Shown in pieces: positions 50,601-62,899 of a stretch of DNA of 64,000 bases. Each line of letters begins with the position of its first letter. Within the stretch, counting starts at the first letter, position 1. Both the position numbers and the translations under genes were made by a program. The notes beneath the pieces are model-generated. The model did not search any database. It was not told the origin of the DNA and saw only the letters and a list, made by a program, of their open reading frames with translations. This DNA is from Brasenia schreberi (taxonomy: Eukaryota > Streptophyta > Magnoliopsida > Nymphaeales > Cabombaceae), in assembly GCA_036023115.1 (NCBI GenBank), contig JAYKKT010000074.1, positions 11,809,501-11,873,500 of the forward strand, written 5' to 3'.

Positions 50601-53600
50601 CTTTGCTTTCTTATAAGCTTCTAAAGTTTCACTAGTTTTCTTAGCATAATGTAATTTGTAACATGCCCTCTTTACCTTTGTCGTTGAATAAATTGGAAAA
50701 ATGTTTGTTGACAATAAGTTGCATCTACTTGTATTACTAAGATCCAATCTATTGATCTTTGGTTGGAGGGTAATCAATATTGAAAAAGCACTTATAGTTA
50801 TCTTGAATAACTTGTATTTGATAAAATTGTTTTAAGAGAATTGTGAGACATTTTGAAAACATGAAGTTGATTCCTTTGACTTGTTTTGATCATCGCAATA
50901 GATTATCTTATTTTTGGAACAATAAAATCATGTTTGAGATTGTGAGTTATTTAAGGACCTTAGGAATTGTACGTACGAAGGTTTTGAGCTTTGCCTTAAA
51001 AAACTTGTTTGGGTTATAGTTTATCCTTAAAACTCGAGTTTGAGCTTAGCTTTAAAGTTGATTTTGAGTTATTAGATATACTAAAGTCTCCTTATAATAT
51101 CACAAGTTTGTATTGATTTATGAACAATCCTATTTGGATGATATCAATGTTTTCTATTAAATGACTTTCTTGAATTAGAGCAAATCAACTTTATGAACTT
51201 ATTTGACCTTTTTTTGGTTTGCCTTGTGGATTAAATTGTCTTATTGGTTTTAGAAATTGAGTGAATGTATGTAATGATACTTCATTGGTCTTCATGAATG
51301 ATGAAAAACAAATTGATGCTTTAGTTGTGGAAAGATATTTCAAAGAAAGTTGTGCTCTCTCATATTCATGTTTTTGTACTGCTTTCACTCTTCTCTATAT
51401 AAAGTCCTCTCATGTATTCAATAAACGTAAAGCCCCCTTCGTGGCTGTTTTGTATATAGATTTGATCTTCAATAAAAGTGATACATGACATGTCCGCAAA
51501 TTGCATCTCATCACGATTGTTTTCCTGTGCTGTTCCCAGATTTCTTTGCTATACTATTTTTAAATTGAATGGGAATCAGGATTTGTAAGACATTTATGAA
51601 TTGCATCTCATCACGATTTTTTCTCTGTGCTGTTCCCAGATTTCTTTGCTATACTATTTTTCAATTGAATGGGAATCAGGATTTGTAGGCCATTTATGAA
51701 TGCAAGAAATTCGTGACTTGGAGCTTTGGAGGAGAGAGCAGGGGTCCTTTTGAAGAGATGCAGGGAAAAGGGAGGTTAAGAAGGTCGGCTCAAGGGGTTC
51801 AAAACAAGCACAAGCCTTGGAAGTTGAAAAACACGCCCTTCAAAAAATCAATAATGTATAGTATGAAAGGCACTAGAAGAAATGTACATTTTCTTTTGTG
51901 TTAACCAAAGAAAATCATACTCACAATTCCTCCCATGCATTCCAACTTACTACCCACTCAATCCAGAGCATCTAGGTTGTCGCCATAAAAAGTTGCACCC
52001 ACTCACAATTTATCAAAGGCCAATAAGTTTCAAATGGAAAACCACATTGTTCACAAGGAAATGAAAAGAAATTCCACTGGTATATCTATCTGACGAGGTA
52101 TGTTAACTGCATAATCCTTATGAACCCTTGGGAGAGTAATGAGATACCTTGAGACAGTTTAAGGGAGGTTGGTGTTGGGCAAATGTATTCATTATGCTGA
52201 AAGTGTGGTAATTTTCAAATATTTCACCATATTCAAATATTTCCTGTTCCTTATGTGCTCTTTGTCTCATTGTTTGTGTTGTGGTACTTGCATGAACTTC
52301 TGGTATCTTTTTTATATTTGAAGAGTTATCATTAATAGTTATACTTGTATCTTATTCTGCCTCAATTCTCTTCTTTTCGGAGTTGAACTGAAATACCTAT
52401 AAAGGCTGTCTTAAATGATAGGAGAACAGTATTGATGATGATTATAATTATAATAACGAGATCAACTTGATACCTACTAATATATATATTTATTTCTTTT
52501 CATGTGGATTTTCTGTGCTATGTAAGTTTCATTTATCATGACAGGATCCAAATTGTTATTACATGAATTGCCTTCTATATTGGATGGATCAGCAAAGCAT
52601 AAAGCCCAAGAGCAAGATGATTCACTAGCTACTCTAGCATCTAAGGTACTGTGGACAGCAATGCCAGTTGGAAAAATCACTGCTATTTATATGAGGTAGG
52701 ATACTCTCGTCATGAAACTGCTCATGCTATACTTTTAGTGTGAAGTCTAGACAAGACTACTTATGCCCATGGAATGTCTGTGAACCTCCTTAAGCATTAT
52801 CAAGGAAGGTGAGGGATAAATGGACTCTTGGTTTCCAGACTGCTTGATCTTATGGAATGTTCGCATTGAACTCCAAGAAAAGCAAGATTGTGTTTTATAC
52901 TTTCCTTTCATCACTTTCAAGGTCTTCCGCTGTTTAGTGTTCACCATCTAGTTTCTCACAAGTTGGAGCAGAAGAAGAAAATACAAGACGTTCCAGGCAA
53001 AAAAATTGTCATAACTGATTATCTAGAAAAAAAAGATAATTAACTATGATCCATTTAAATTGTACTTTTTTAAGGTAATGCAATAGATTAGATTTTGGTA
53101 TCAGAGTATCCGTTGTCTGTCTATAAGAAGTATTATGGAATACACTTGAATATAAAGTGATGTTGTAAAAGGACTGATAATTTACCGGCTGTACCTTGGA
53201 ATTGTCAAATGCCAAGTAATATGTTCTCCTCACCAGAACATTTTCTTGGCAACAAATGAATGAAATTATCTTATTCTTTTTAAAGGTTGACTTGTTAATT
53301 ATGTATCGCTCATTGAAGTCACATTTGAGTTGCGTGTTCTAATTCAATCACGAATCTTGCCATAATATGTTCATATACTTGATATGGTTAACTTGACTGG
53401 CTTATACCTGATCATACTGATAACTGTTTCATATCCAGCTGATTCTCTTCAAGTGGATCCAAATAATTTCCCATTGCTAATATGTTTTGCACTCAGTGAA
53501 ATCTACTTGATTTTCTTCAAATGTATCCAAATCACTGTTGCAATCGGACCTCCCAGTATGATTATTTGTTCCAGGACCGTCATCATTTTCTCTGTGAGCT

Positions 53601-54743
53601 ATCAGTCATACACTCTTTTGGGGTGCTATTCTATTCTCAGTCTTATAGTTGAAACTACCTGCTTAGAGTCACCCGTAGAAAATCTATGGTTGTTTCTCAA
53701 TACACTTTGCAAGAAATAGGGTGCCTCCGATTTTATATAGTAATGGCATATTATCTATATAATAAAAACTTGGTATAATAAGAACTTAACAAGTTATAGG
53801 TTTTATAAAAGGTCAGCTTAAAGAACCAGTGCACTATTATGTATCATGGCACATCACCTTGGTGCTCTGGTGTGACCCTTATCTTGCTTATATAAAAAAA
53901 AGTACTGCACTATTTACAATTTGGTTACGGATTAAATAATTAAAGAATCAGAAATTTGCTTTTCTGCTTCAATCTCGACTGGTGTATTTCATTTTGGATC
54001 TGTCGAGCTGCTGTTCAATCAATTAGTTATGAAATACCATTAACTTCATCTGTGCTATCATTATCTCTGCATGTGATTCATTGCAGAAGCAATGGATTTT
54101 GGATCTTCATGATTTAGGAGTTCTAACTATTTTGAACCTTCTAGGGACTTTTTTTGGTTTATCTATTTTGTTATAATTTTTGTAGATGTACTTTCTCAAT
54201 GTGATGTTAGTTGTCTCAGCTATTTCAAATTATGCAGGTACAGTCAGAGGAGTCATGGTTGTGCTTCAAGGCGGATGCTGTGGTCTTGCATAACAAGGTA
54301 ATTTCTGCAAAATCTTATTCTGTATTCGCTCGCTCACCTTGACAAGAATTGCAGGTTCGAGCATTTGCAGGGTGGCCGGGTACACGAACCACCGTTCAAG
54401 TGCTTGACAGCAATCAACGGCTTAACGCTATAGTGCTTAAGATCATTACAACAAGTGTTGGCCCCAAGAATAGTTCGCACTGTCAGCATAACAAGATGTG
54501 TATTCTTTTCGATGGAGAAGCTCTAGTGTTTCCCTGTGCAAATGGTTCTTTACTACATGTAAGTTGTATTTTTTAGTTTATGAACATATATTACTATTTA
54601 ATCACATTTGATAGATTCTGTTTGTATGTGTTTTGTATGTTGTCCAGGTATTGGAGTTACAGCTTCCTGGAAAGAAGATTGTGACTGCAAGGCAATTTTG
54701 GAATGGTTTATCTGGCCAGAAGCTGTTTATTCCCCCATACTGA
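32655..54743 (+). CDS. FMT: Methionyl-tRNA formyltransferase, 5' end not found
   Basis: FMT transfers a formyl group from 10-formyl-tetrahydrofolate to initiator Met-tRNA for organelle translation. Exons: 32655-32757 ([19 protein letters not shown]), 37051-37121 ([17 protein letters not shown]), 37214-37318 ([19 protein letters not shown]), 52545-52645 ([16 protein letters not shown]), 54238-54297 ([17 protein letters not shown]), 54355-54558 ([17 protein letters not shown]), 54648-54743 ([17 protein letters not shown] to TGA). AAYGNILP and the [15 protein letters not shown] catalytic loop mark the transferase domain; the last four exons are the C-terminal tRNA-contact domain. All borders are AG/GT. 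Phases fit except between exons 3 and 4, so a short 3n+1 exon (the APELL..LF segment) is missing or unseen, as are about the first 100 residues. Introns of 4.3 and 15.2 kb are full of transposons. Gene or decaying gene, unresolved. Confidence 0.82.
34368..34679 (+). pseudogene. LINE endonuclease fragment of copy C
   Basis: 103 open codons of the AP-like endonuclease, with CAYAPQLG and the catalytic-loop motif [10 protein letters not shown]. It stops at TGA (34677-34679) after TIFKK. The frame continues directly with [19 protein letters not shown], so the stop probably replaces an Arg CGA codon. N-terminal catalytic parts are lost by truncation. Confidence 0.85.
34988..36960 (+). pseudogene. 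LINE reverse transcriptase of copy C, one frameshift
   Basis: Open from [14 protein letters not shown] to about 36105 ([38 protein letters not shown]). Then one base is missing in what should encode GSTLSPYLF, and the frame resumes at 36130 ([40 protein letters not shown]) to the natural stop at 36960. The catalytic box reads FVDD, not the FADD seen in copies A and D. This copy gives the most complete C-terminus, ending RIHVADPV. Confidence 0.9.
37319..40613. other. FMT intron, first part without gene
   Basis: AT-rich intron between FMT exon 3 and the hAT element. It contains a local 30-bp duplication (37331 and 37426) and RTE pieces at 39962-40152; otherwise nothing recognised. Confidence 0.4.
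39962..40152 (+). mobile_element. RTE LINE 3' end joined to an inverted 5'-type piece
   Basis: 40034-40152 is a plus-strand family 3' end (GGGAAAAGGCTTAG then TTGTTGTTG). Directly before it, 39962-40033 resembles the 5' leader of copy D (47860-47930), but in opposite element orientation. This could be a 5' inversion formed during insertion, or two adjacent insertions. Confidence 0.55.
40622..40710. repeat. hAT left terminal and subterminal GATACG/CGTATC repeats
   Basis: CAGTGTTGTCTG followed by repeated CGTATCGTATCGTATCG words, including CACGATACGGGCG. Probable transposase binding sites by analogy with other hAT elements. Confidence 0.75.
40941..43438 (-). pseudogene. hAT transposase (BED finger to dimerisation domain), degenerate
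   Basis: Starts at ATG 43438 ([18 protein letters not shown]). BED finger: [20 protein letters not shown], with both cysteines and the histidines. DUF659 core: [53 protein letters not shown]-terminal dimerisation region: [19 protein letters not shown] (about 41380-41450). Last exon 40941-41231 is acidic ([15 protein letters not shown] to DDPDYNL). Two GT-AG introns fit at about 41525-41610 and 41232-41325. In-frame stops: TAG 43382-43384, TAG 43217-43219, TAA 42122-42124, TGA 41505-41507. The frame is otherwise unshifted, so decay is by point changes only. Confidence 0.88.
43840..43977. repeat. hAT right terminal and subterminal GATACG/CGTATC repeats
   Basis: Dense alternating CGTATCG and CGATACG words, able to pair with each other and with the left end, finishing GGACAACACTG. 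Confidence 0.8.
44195..44260 (+). repeat. Single end resembling the CAGTGGCGGA MITE family
   Basis: CAGTGGCGGACCTACA matches the terminal repeat of the MITE at 11932. I found no partner end, so this may be a truncated copy. Confidence 0.35.
44545..44700 (-). repeat. Fragment similar to the 5' leader of RTE copy D
   Basis: Contains AAGCCTAATGCAATC, CCTTTATTCGGGCTTGAGAC and GCAAGGGTGAT, collinear with 47850-47955 inside copy D but outside its target duplication. Probably an older RTE piece lying next to copy D. Confidence 0.5.
44728..47962 (-). mobile_element. RTE-type LINE copy D, near full length
   Basis: 3235 bp between perfect 15-bp target duplications AAGAAATATCTAAAT at 44713-44727 and 47963-47977. 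From the 5' end (47962): leader, endonuclease ([17 protein letters not shown], and a YTP motif replacing YAP), linker, reverse transcriptase ([24 protein letters not shown]), and the C-terminal end with (TTG)n tail. Its length fits a complete RTE element. A local duplication of about 44 bp lies at 47341-47425. Confidence 0.92.
45118..47149 (-). pseudogene. LINE polyprotein of copy D, multiply disrupted
   Basis: The polyprotein is broken into open pieces: 46952-47149 (endonuclease, ending TIFKK-like AIFKK before TGA), 46253-46621 (linker), 45604-46059 (RT motifs [22 protein letters not shown]) and 45118-45573 ([25 protein letters not shown]). Stops include TAA at about 45605, in the GLHQ segment, and frameshifts near 46060-46260. 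No functional product is expected. The TGA after the endonuclease is the same as in copy C. Confidence 0.85.
47978..48815. other. FMT intron between LINE copies D and E
   Basis: AT-rich. Holds a segment at 48446-48490 similar to 51379-51427, and the first copy of a 125-bp repeat (about 48702-48828). No gene. Confidence 0.45.
48829..50677 (-). mobile_element. RTE-type LINE copy E, 5'-truncated
   Basis: Bounded by a perfect 13-bp target duplication TTGTCGTTGAATA at 48816-48828 and 50678-50690. The 3' end starts with six CAA units and the family terminus. Truncated within the linker before the reverse transcriptase. It inserted into the first copy of a 125-bp tandem repeat. Confidence 0.93.
48864..50677 (-). 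pseudogene. LINE reverse transcriptase of copy E, one nonsense point
   Basis: Open from the truncation point through [46 protein letters not shown] and [12 protein letters not shown] to WAVND at 49224. There a TAA replaces a codon of the NHQHVQ segment. The frame continues from 49211 ([13 protein letters not shown]) to the natural end RIHVADPV at 48864. The catalytic box reads FGDD. A segment before [11 protein letters not shown] has been lost. Confidence 0.88.
50691..52544. other. FMT intron, last part
   Basis: Contains the second 125-bp repeat copy (50700-50825), the TATA-like segment 51379-51427 and the 100-bp tandem duplication. No exon for the missing FMT segment was recognised. Confidence 0.45.
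51501..51700. repeat. Perfect-period 100-bp tandem duplication
   Basis: TTGCATCTCATCACGATT starts at 51501 and again at 51601. The two units are collinear over the full 100 bp with few differences. Confidence 0.93.
52646..54237. other. FMT intron before exon 54238
   Basis: AT-rich intron of 1.6 kb with no recognisable element or gene. Confidence 0.45.
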
Positions 54744-54814
54744 AATTACCATTATGTATTCTGGTCAAAGAAATACATTCTGGAATTTCACCTTTTGTGA
54801 ATCACCTCATTCTT

Positions 54815-54927
54815 TTCAATATTCTAGTACAATGAGAAGGCCAGAAACCAGATGCGCACACAAGGTATCGAACTTGTGACCTTCAACCTTGTGAGTCGAC
54901 CCTCTACCAAGCTATTGCTCTTTGTGC
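54815..54927 (-). mobile_element. tRNA-derived SINE in the FMT 3' flank
   Basis: 113 bp between perfect 16-bp target duplications GAATCACCTCATTCTT (54799-54814 and 54928-54943). The minus strand shows an A box-like TAGCTTGGTAGAGG (54901-54914) and a B box-like GGTCACAAGTTCGATACC (54864-54881), then a short unrelated tail. It lies 72 bp after the FMT stop, so probably inside its 3' untranslated region, antisense. Confidence 0.88.
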
Positions 54928-54943
54928 GAATCACCTCATTCTT

Positions 54944-56965
54944 GTTATTAAATGTATGATGTTGTACACAAGTGCAGTAACTTGTGCAATCGTTAATGCC
55001 AGTCATAACTTTAAATTCATGCATTCTTGTGAAGTTAGATCTTCTTGCTCATTTTATCAGTTGTTGGAAGATTGCATGATCTTATTGGTTGTAGGAATAA
55101 CAAGCTCAACTTAAATATAACGACGATTATCCAAACCCTTTTGCAGACAATGATGAACCATGGTCACTGTCCAAATGATTGTTCATGAAGGCCTATTTGA
55201 AAAGGTAGTAGATGGGCCTCCCCAATACTAGTCATCAACCACGCCTGCTAAGTGTGGTTTGTAAATTGTGTACGTCAGAATTGTGCTCGTCTGAGCTAAT
55301 TGTGAGCAAAACATGTGATTCATTGTTTGGGCAGAAGTATGGTTGTGCACCCATTCACATTCTTAAACGTATTGCGTCGAAGTGATTTCATTATTTAGGC
55401 AAACGAAGCAAGGTCACGCTATCACAGCAAAACCGATTGCAACCCGTATATTTTGATTTCCTCCTCAAGAGTCATTCTTAGCTTTTGTATAGACAAACTA
55501 CTGCCAAGTTCTCACCTTTGTTCTCTAGTTCAGCTGGCTCCCTTCACAAGTGCAACAATGGCGCCGCCTACGGATCCATGATTTCCGGGCAATCCATATC
55601 CCACCTCCAACCCGATTTTGGTAGGTCTTGACCCGGCTTTTGGGTAAGGCAGAACTAACCAAGCGTGCCTAAACCACGACCATCGGTTTGGGTCGAGTTG
55701 TAGGTTGGGTTAACCTATTAGTAAACCTTGTTGGGCACCAGCGATGCTACAAGAAGCCCCTTCTGGTTACATGGTTCTTTTTGTCTCTTATTGGCTGCAT
55801 GGAACACACGCCTTGTTCTTAACGTGCACAACATATGCTCCTCTGGCACAGGACTTCTTTCTGACGTGTACCTCAGGTTCGCCAAGACTTCTTAAAAGCT
55901 TTGCAGTCAGATGTGTTCTCTAGATTTTAAATGCAGTTTCAAAGGCGAATTCTCAAGGAAAAAAACAGAAAAAGTTGCACAACCACGCTTATCGCCAACC
56001 ATTTGGTTGTGATGAATGAGAACATGAATCAGAAGTGGCTGTTTTATTTCTTCAGCAGTCTTCTCTTCATTAAAAGTTAATTATGTTGTGCCGCGGTAGA
56101 TCATGAACATCCTCTGTATGGCATGTTAGTAGCTCAGAAATGATCTAAATTGTCGATCATGCTTGATGGGCCTTGCCCAGATTCTTTAAACTCTGCACCA
56201 CTTTTGAACTTCCTCGATCGGTTTAACTTTCATTTGCTTGCAAGAATTCATGGTAGATAAGCTTTCTGGAATTTAACCTGCATTAGATGTCCAATGCAGA
56301 AAATATATGAAAACTTATTATGCAAGATTATACGTAATGGCTAACCATCCGCGTCGCTTCGCAAGTGCTTTGAAGCTACGTTGCATCGATCGGCTACCGT
56401 TTGCCAGTGTTGACAACGTTTCTCTTTCGCAAAGCGAGTTCAATTATTGTCGCAAGCAACGCTGAATGCTTTAATAATGAAGGTGTTTGTTGCAATGACT
56501 TGCAATTAACGCCATCAAAGAGCAAAGCACTAGCAAACTCTTGCTTTGCAAGTGCTTTGATAACGATGCTTCACATTGCTTTCCGAGTTTCTTACTTTGC
56601 ATTATAAACATCATCTTTATGATTGAGGCTTCGATGGCAAAATATAAAATGTGGGTCATCTTTAGCATATAAATTTTCTCCATGAATTCTGAGTCACCCA
56701 TTTATCATCTTAAAAACAAAATATGAGAGAGTTTAAACTCAACCGAAGTTTTGAAAATACTAATAGAAACTGCATAAGCATATTGATCAGGTTTTAACAT
56801 TCGGTGGTTGGTTAGATATTGCATGAACATGTGAGTGGGGCACGCCATGAGCCTCTTGCAGGTCCAAACTTTTAACTCCGGACCTCTTTTTCATATTTGG
56901 GTTTTCTGAATTTAACCCTTGTTCATTGGTCGACTCTAAATAAAGTCCCTCTCCATAGATTATAT
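54944..56965. other. Intergenic between FMT and the dioxygenase
   Basis: Includes a patch of higher GC near 55560-55760, with CCAACCCGATTTTGG and GGTTGGGTTAACC words often seen in transposon ends, but no complete element. No coding frame recognised. Confidence 0.35.
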
Positions 56966-58793
<1,828 letters not shown>

Positions 58794-58802
58794 CTGCAGG
58801 AA

Positions 58803-59387
58803 TGTTTGTTGAGTCGTTAAATGGAAATATATAAGCTAGTATACACCACTCTTGGTCGACATATGGATTCTCCGAGAAGTGCAATATACTTTATTTTTCG
58901 GTGAAAAGTTGCGATATACTTTATAACTTCTATCCTGTCCGCGTATTACTTCAAAAAGGTAGATGGCAGACGTACCAGGTAAGTAAATAAATACACACAA
59001 TGCAGGTGATAAAGCAAAATGCAAATTACAAAATACATATTTGAGTACGAAAAGGATTAAACATTTACTACTAGTAGTAAATGCTCAAACTTCATCAATC
59101 CTCAAATCTAATCTATCATCTCAACTATTAGATCATCTCAAATTCCATTCATGCTTACATCTATTTTATCATTCCAATTGTTGGATTTTTGTGACCAATG
59201 ATTGAGGTGCAGAAACAAAAAATATATATTAAATGCATGATACAACAATTAAGAATATTTTTAATTCAAATCTCTATTATGCTAATCATACAATAAAGAT
59301 ATTTGAGTAGATTTGCACATGAATAAAATTTGAGCATTTACCACTATCTTTATATATATATATATACATATATACATATATATATAC

Positions 59388-59421
<34 letters not shown>

Positions 59422-61265
59422 TGAGAGAGAGAGAGAGAGAGAGTTAAGTAATATTTATATAATATAATAAATAATATAATTTTAAATACACCATATAAAT
59501 TTTAATGAGTTAAGATCACAATGTATTTTAAATTACATAAAGATAAAATATAATTTTACTTATTCACTTTAAAGAAATTTTTAAAAAAAGAAGTTATTAT
59601 TAATCATAACACTTAGTTATTATTATCTCATGTATATTAATTTTAAAATTAAATACATATTATATCATTTAAATACATGTATATCATAATATTAATCATA
59701 ATATTCTTTACATATTTTCTTTTTTCTTTACATTTCTATTTAACATATTATCTTTACTTTTCTTATCATCTTTTTTTTTATTTTTCTCTCTTTTATTTTT
59801 TTAAATAAAAATAGTAAAAGAGAGAACATTCAATTTTTCAAAAAAATGTTAAATAGATTGTTACAAAAAAAAAAAACTAAGCAGATTAAGATATAATTTT
59901 AATATTAAAATCCCAATTTTTTGTTAAAAATTCTTCAATTGTTATTTGTTACTTTGGCATCTTTAATTTCATTCCCCTACTAATAAATAAAATTCCTAAA
60001 TTAGCAGAAAAATTTAAAAAAAAATTGGGTTCTCATGTGATCCCTCCTATTTCTTATGGATAGTGTGATCGCTTCTATTTCTTATATGATCTCTCTGTTG
60101 CCAATACCAAAAAAATAGGAGGAGTCCTATTACCTATATCTTATCCAAGTTGCTTTTTTAAACGCTTCCTAACTCTACTTTATTAAGTAACAACCTTTCT
60201 CCTATAGGAAGAGGATCATATATCCATTTCGTGGGTCTATGATCCACTATCCATTTTATCCAAGTTAGCGGCGTTCGTGTGAAAAAAACACCTAACTACG
60301 CTTCTATTGCCAATGAGCTTAAGGGCAACCTACCAGGATCGCTCGTGTGACTTTCTCTTCCTTAATGGTTCGGCGTTAGGTGTGAAGCAAACTTCACCAA
60401 CAATCTATTGCTCCGGATTAGCTTAAGAGCAATCTTTAAATTAACACTCTGGAAGTTTGCTTTCTTTTCAACTTAAAGTCTTATGATTTGTTAAGCTTTA
60501 ACAATCCCTGCATTCAAGTCTTTAAGTGATAGTGGATTGTTAATTTTATTTTCGAAGATCCTATGTTGTTGGTTGAACTTAAGCATTAACTTGTTTGTTG
60601 TTGTGTGTTTAGTCCTTATTGTTGAACTTTAGCTATTATATCATATTGAAATCTAGTTGCTTGGATTGAATTTTATTTTTTGTTGTAACTTGAATTTGTG
60701 TAACCTTGGCTCCTTATTGAAATTGAACTTTAATGGATATTTTTAATTAGTATTTTAATAATTGAATTTGTTGTTATTTATATTTGTAACTTGAAAAAAA
60801 CTAATATCCACTTTAAAGAGCTTAATGCTGTAATAAAATTTTTAATTAAGTATTTTAATCAATTGTTGGTGTCAACCATACTAAAATCCCTTTAAAGGGA
60901 TAGGGAGAAAAAGATGAAATCAAGAATTTAACAAAAGTAATATTTGTTAAGTTTACTAAACTAAAAGCTACTTTTTATTTCCGAAAAAAGACTTAATATG
61001 ATATTCTATTAGAAAACTATTGTTGATCATTAAAGGACATGTTAAGGAAAATATCGAGCAAAGTTGTACAATTCAATTCAATATATTAGTGGTATTTCAA
61101 TTTGGTAAATGGCGAGACGGACCTCTTCGTGCGAGGAGTTGGACCTCGATTTTCATAAGTGAATTTGGGCAAAGTTTTATTTTTTATTGGTGGTGTAGTG
61201 ATTATAATTGGAATTGAAATTACGGCTTTGTGTTAGTTTGTAATATACGTATTCACTGAATTTGA
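58803..61265. other. AT-rich intergenic sequence
   Basis: Very AT-rich with long A and T runs (59450-60000). No gene, RNA or complete transposon recognised. Confidence 0.45.
59351..59442. repeat. (TA)n(GA)n microsatellite
   Basis: TATATA with two ACATA interruptions, followed by about 38 bases of GA. Same composition order as the tract at 27661. Confidence 0.93.
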
Positions 61266-61752
61266 GGCTTGTGAGCTGCCAAATAGGTGTGTGTGTGTGT
61301 GTGTTAGTTTGTAATAACCACTAATATATACAAATATGTAATAACCACTAATATTATAATAGGTATGTGTGTTAGTTTATAATCTTGATATTCTGAATTT
61401 GAGGCTTGTGAGCGCAAATAGGTGTGTGTGTGTGTGTGTGTGTGTTAGTTATGTAATAACCACTAATATTACAAATAGGTGTGTGTGTTAGTTTGTAATA
61501 ACCACTTAATATTCTTGAATTTGAGGCTTGTGAACTACAAATAAGTGTGTGTGTGTGTGTGTGTGTGTTAGTTAATATTCCACACTTGAATTTGAAGCTT
61601 GTGAACTACAAATAGGTGTGTGTGTGTGTGTGTGTGTTAGTTTGTAATAACCATTAATATTCTTAAATTTGAGGCTTGTGAACTACAAATATAAGGGTGT
61701 GTGTGTGCGTGCATGTGTTTTCTTGAATTTGAGGCTTGTGAACTACAAATAG

Positions 61753-61796
<44 letters not shown>

Positions 61797-61896
61797 GTTA
61801 ATATTGTGAACTATAAATAGGTGTGTGTGTGTGTGTTAGTTTGTAATAACCATTAATATTCTTGAATTGAAGCTATATGAGGCTATGAACTACAAA

Positions 61897-61937
<41 letters not shown>

Positions 61938-62425
61938 GTTTGTTAAAACCAACTTGATATTCTAATTGAATTTGAAGCTTGTGAACTACAAATAGGTGTG
62001 TGTGTGTGTGTGTGTGTGTTAGTTTGTAATAACCTTTGATATTCCTGAATTTGAAGCTTGTGAACTACAAATAGGTGTGTGTTAGTTTGTAATAACCACT
62101 GTGATATTCTTGAATTTGAAGCTTGTGAACTACAAATAAGGTGTGTGTGTGTGTGTGTGTGTAATGTTAGTTTGTAATAACCATTAATATTACTTAAATT
62201 TGAGAGGCTTAATGAACTACATAATAGGTGTGTGTGTGCATGTGTATATATGTTATATTTAAAAAAAAGGCTTGTGAAAAAACAAATAGGTGTGTGTCTG
62301 TATGTATGTGTGTGTGTGCTGTGTGTGTTAGTATATATATATGTACACTATATATAGGTGTGTGTGTGTGCGTAATGGTTTGTAACCATTAATATTCTTG
62401 AATTTGAGGCTTGTGAACCTACAAA

Positions 62426-62467
<42 letters not shown>

Positions 62468-62640
62468 GTTAATATTGTGAACTATAAAAAAAAAAAAAAA
62501 AAAACCTTAGGTGTGTGTGAATGTGTGAAGTTTGTGAACTAAAAATGGGTGTGTGTGTGTGTGTGTGTGTGTTATGTAATAACCAGTATTCACAATTTGA
62601 AGGAACTTATGAACTACAAATAGGTGTGTGCAGTTACCAC
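61266..62640. repeat. (GT)n-bearing minisatellite, about 17 units
   Basis: A unit of roughly 60-100 bp recurs: GAATTTGAGGCTTGTGAACT, then ACAAATAGGTGTGTGTG with a variable GT run, then TTAGTTTGTAATAACC and ATTAATATTCTT. I count about seventeen TTGTGAACTA-like anchors. Unit length varies mostly with the GT run and with loss of the linker. Confidence 0.92.
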
Positions 62641-62867
62641 ATTATATATATATATATATATACATACATATATACAAATTAGAAATGTCAATAGACTATG
62701 GGTACCAAATCAGGTGGGTCGGGTCACCTCTGGTCCAGAACAAAAGCTGCAGGTTGAGCCAAGACATACCCGACCTTCTTTCTATTCAGTTCAATTTTAA
62801 GGACCCACAACCGACTTAATTATTGAATTAAGTGTTGTTGAGCCCAACTAAGCCCACACAAACTGTT

Positions 62868-62899
62868 TCTCTCTCTCTCCCTCTCTCTCTCTTTCTTTG
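62868..62899. repeat. CT-rich simple repeat
   Basis: CTCTCTCTCTCC repeated for about 30 bp. Confidence 0.85.

Noticed and set aside
54850..54927. tRNA gene on the minus strand
   Set aside because: A and B boxes are present, but no acceptor stem pairing was seen and target duplications mark it as a SINE.
55560..55760. Complete transposon in the GC-richer intergenic patch
   Set aside because: No paired ends or target duplication could be found.
61266..62640. CRISPR-like array of repeats and spacers
   Set aside because: Plant nuclear context; units vary in length, contain GT runs and lack unique spacers.
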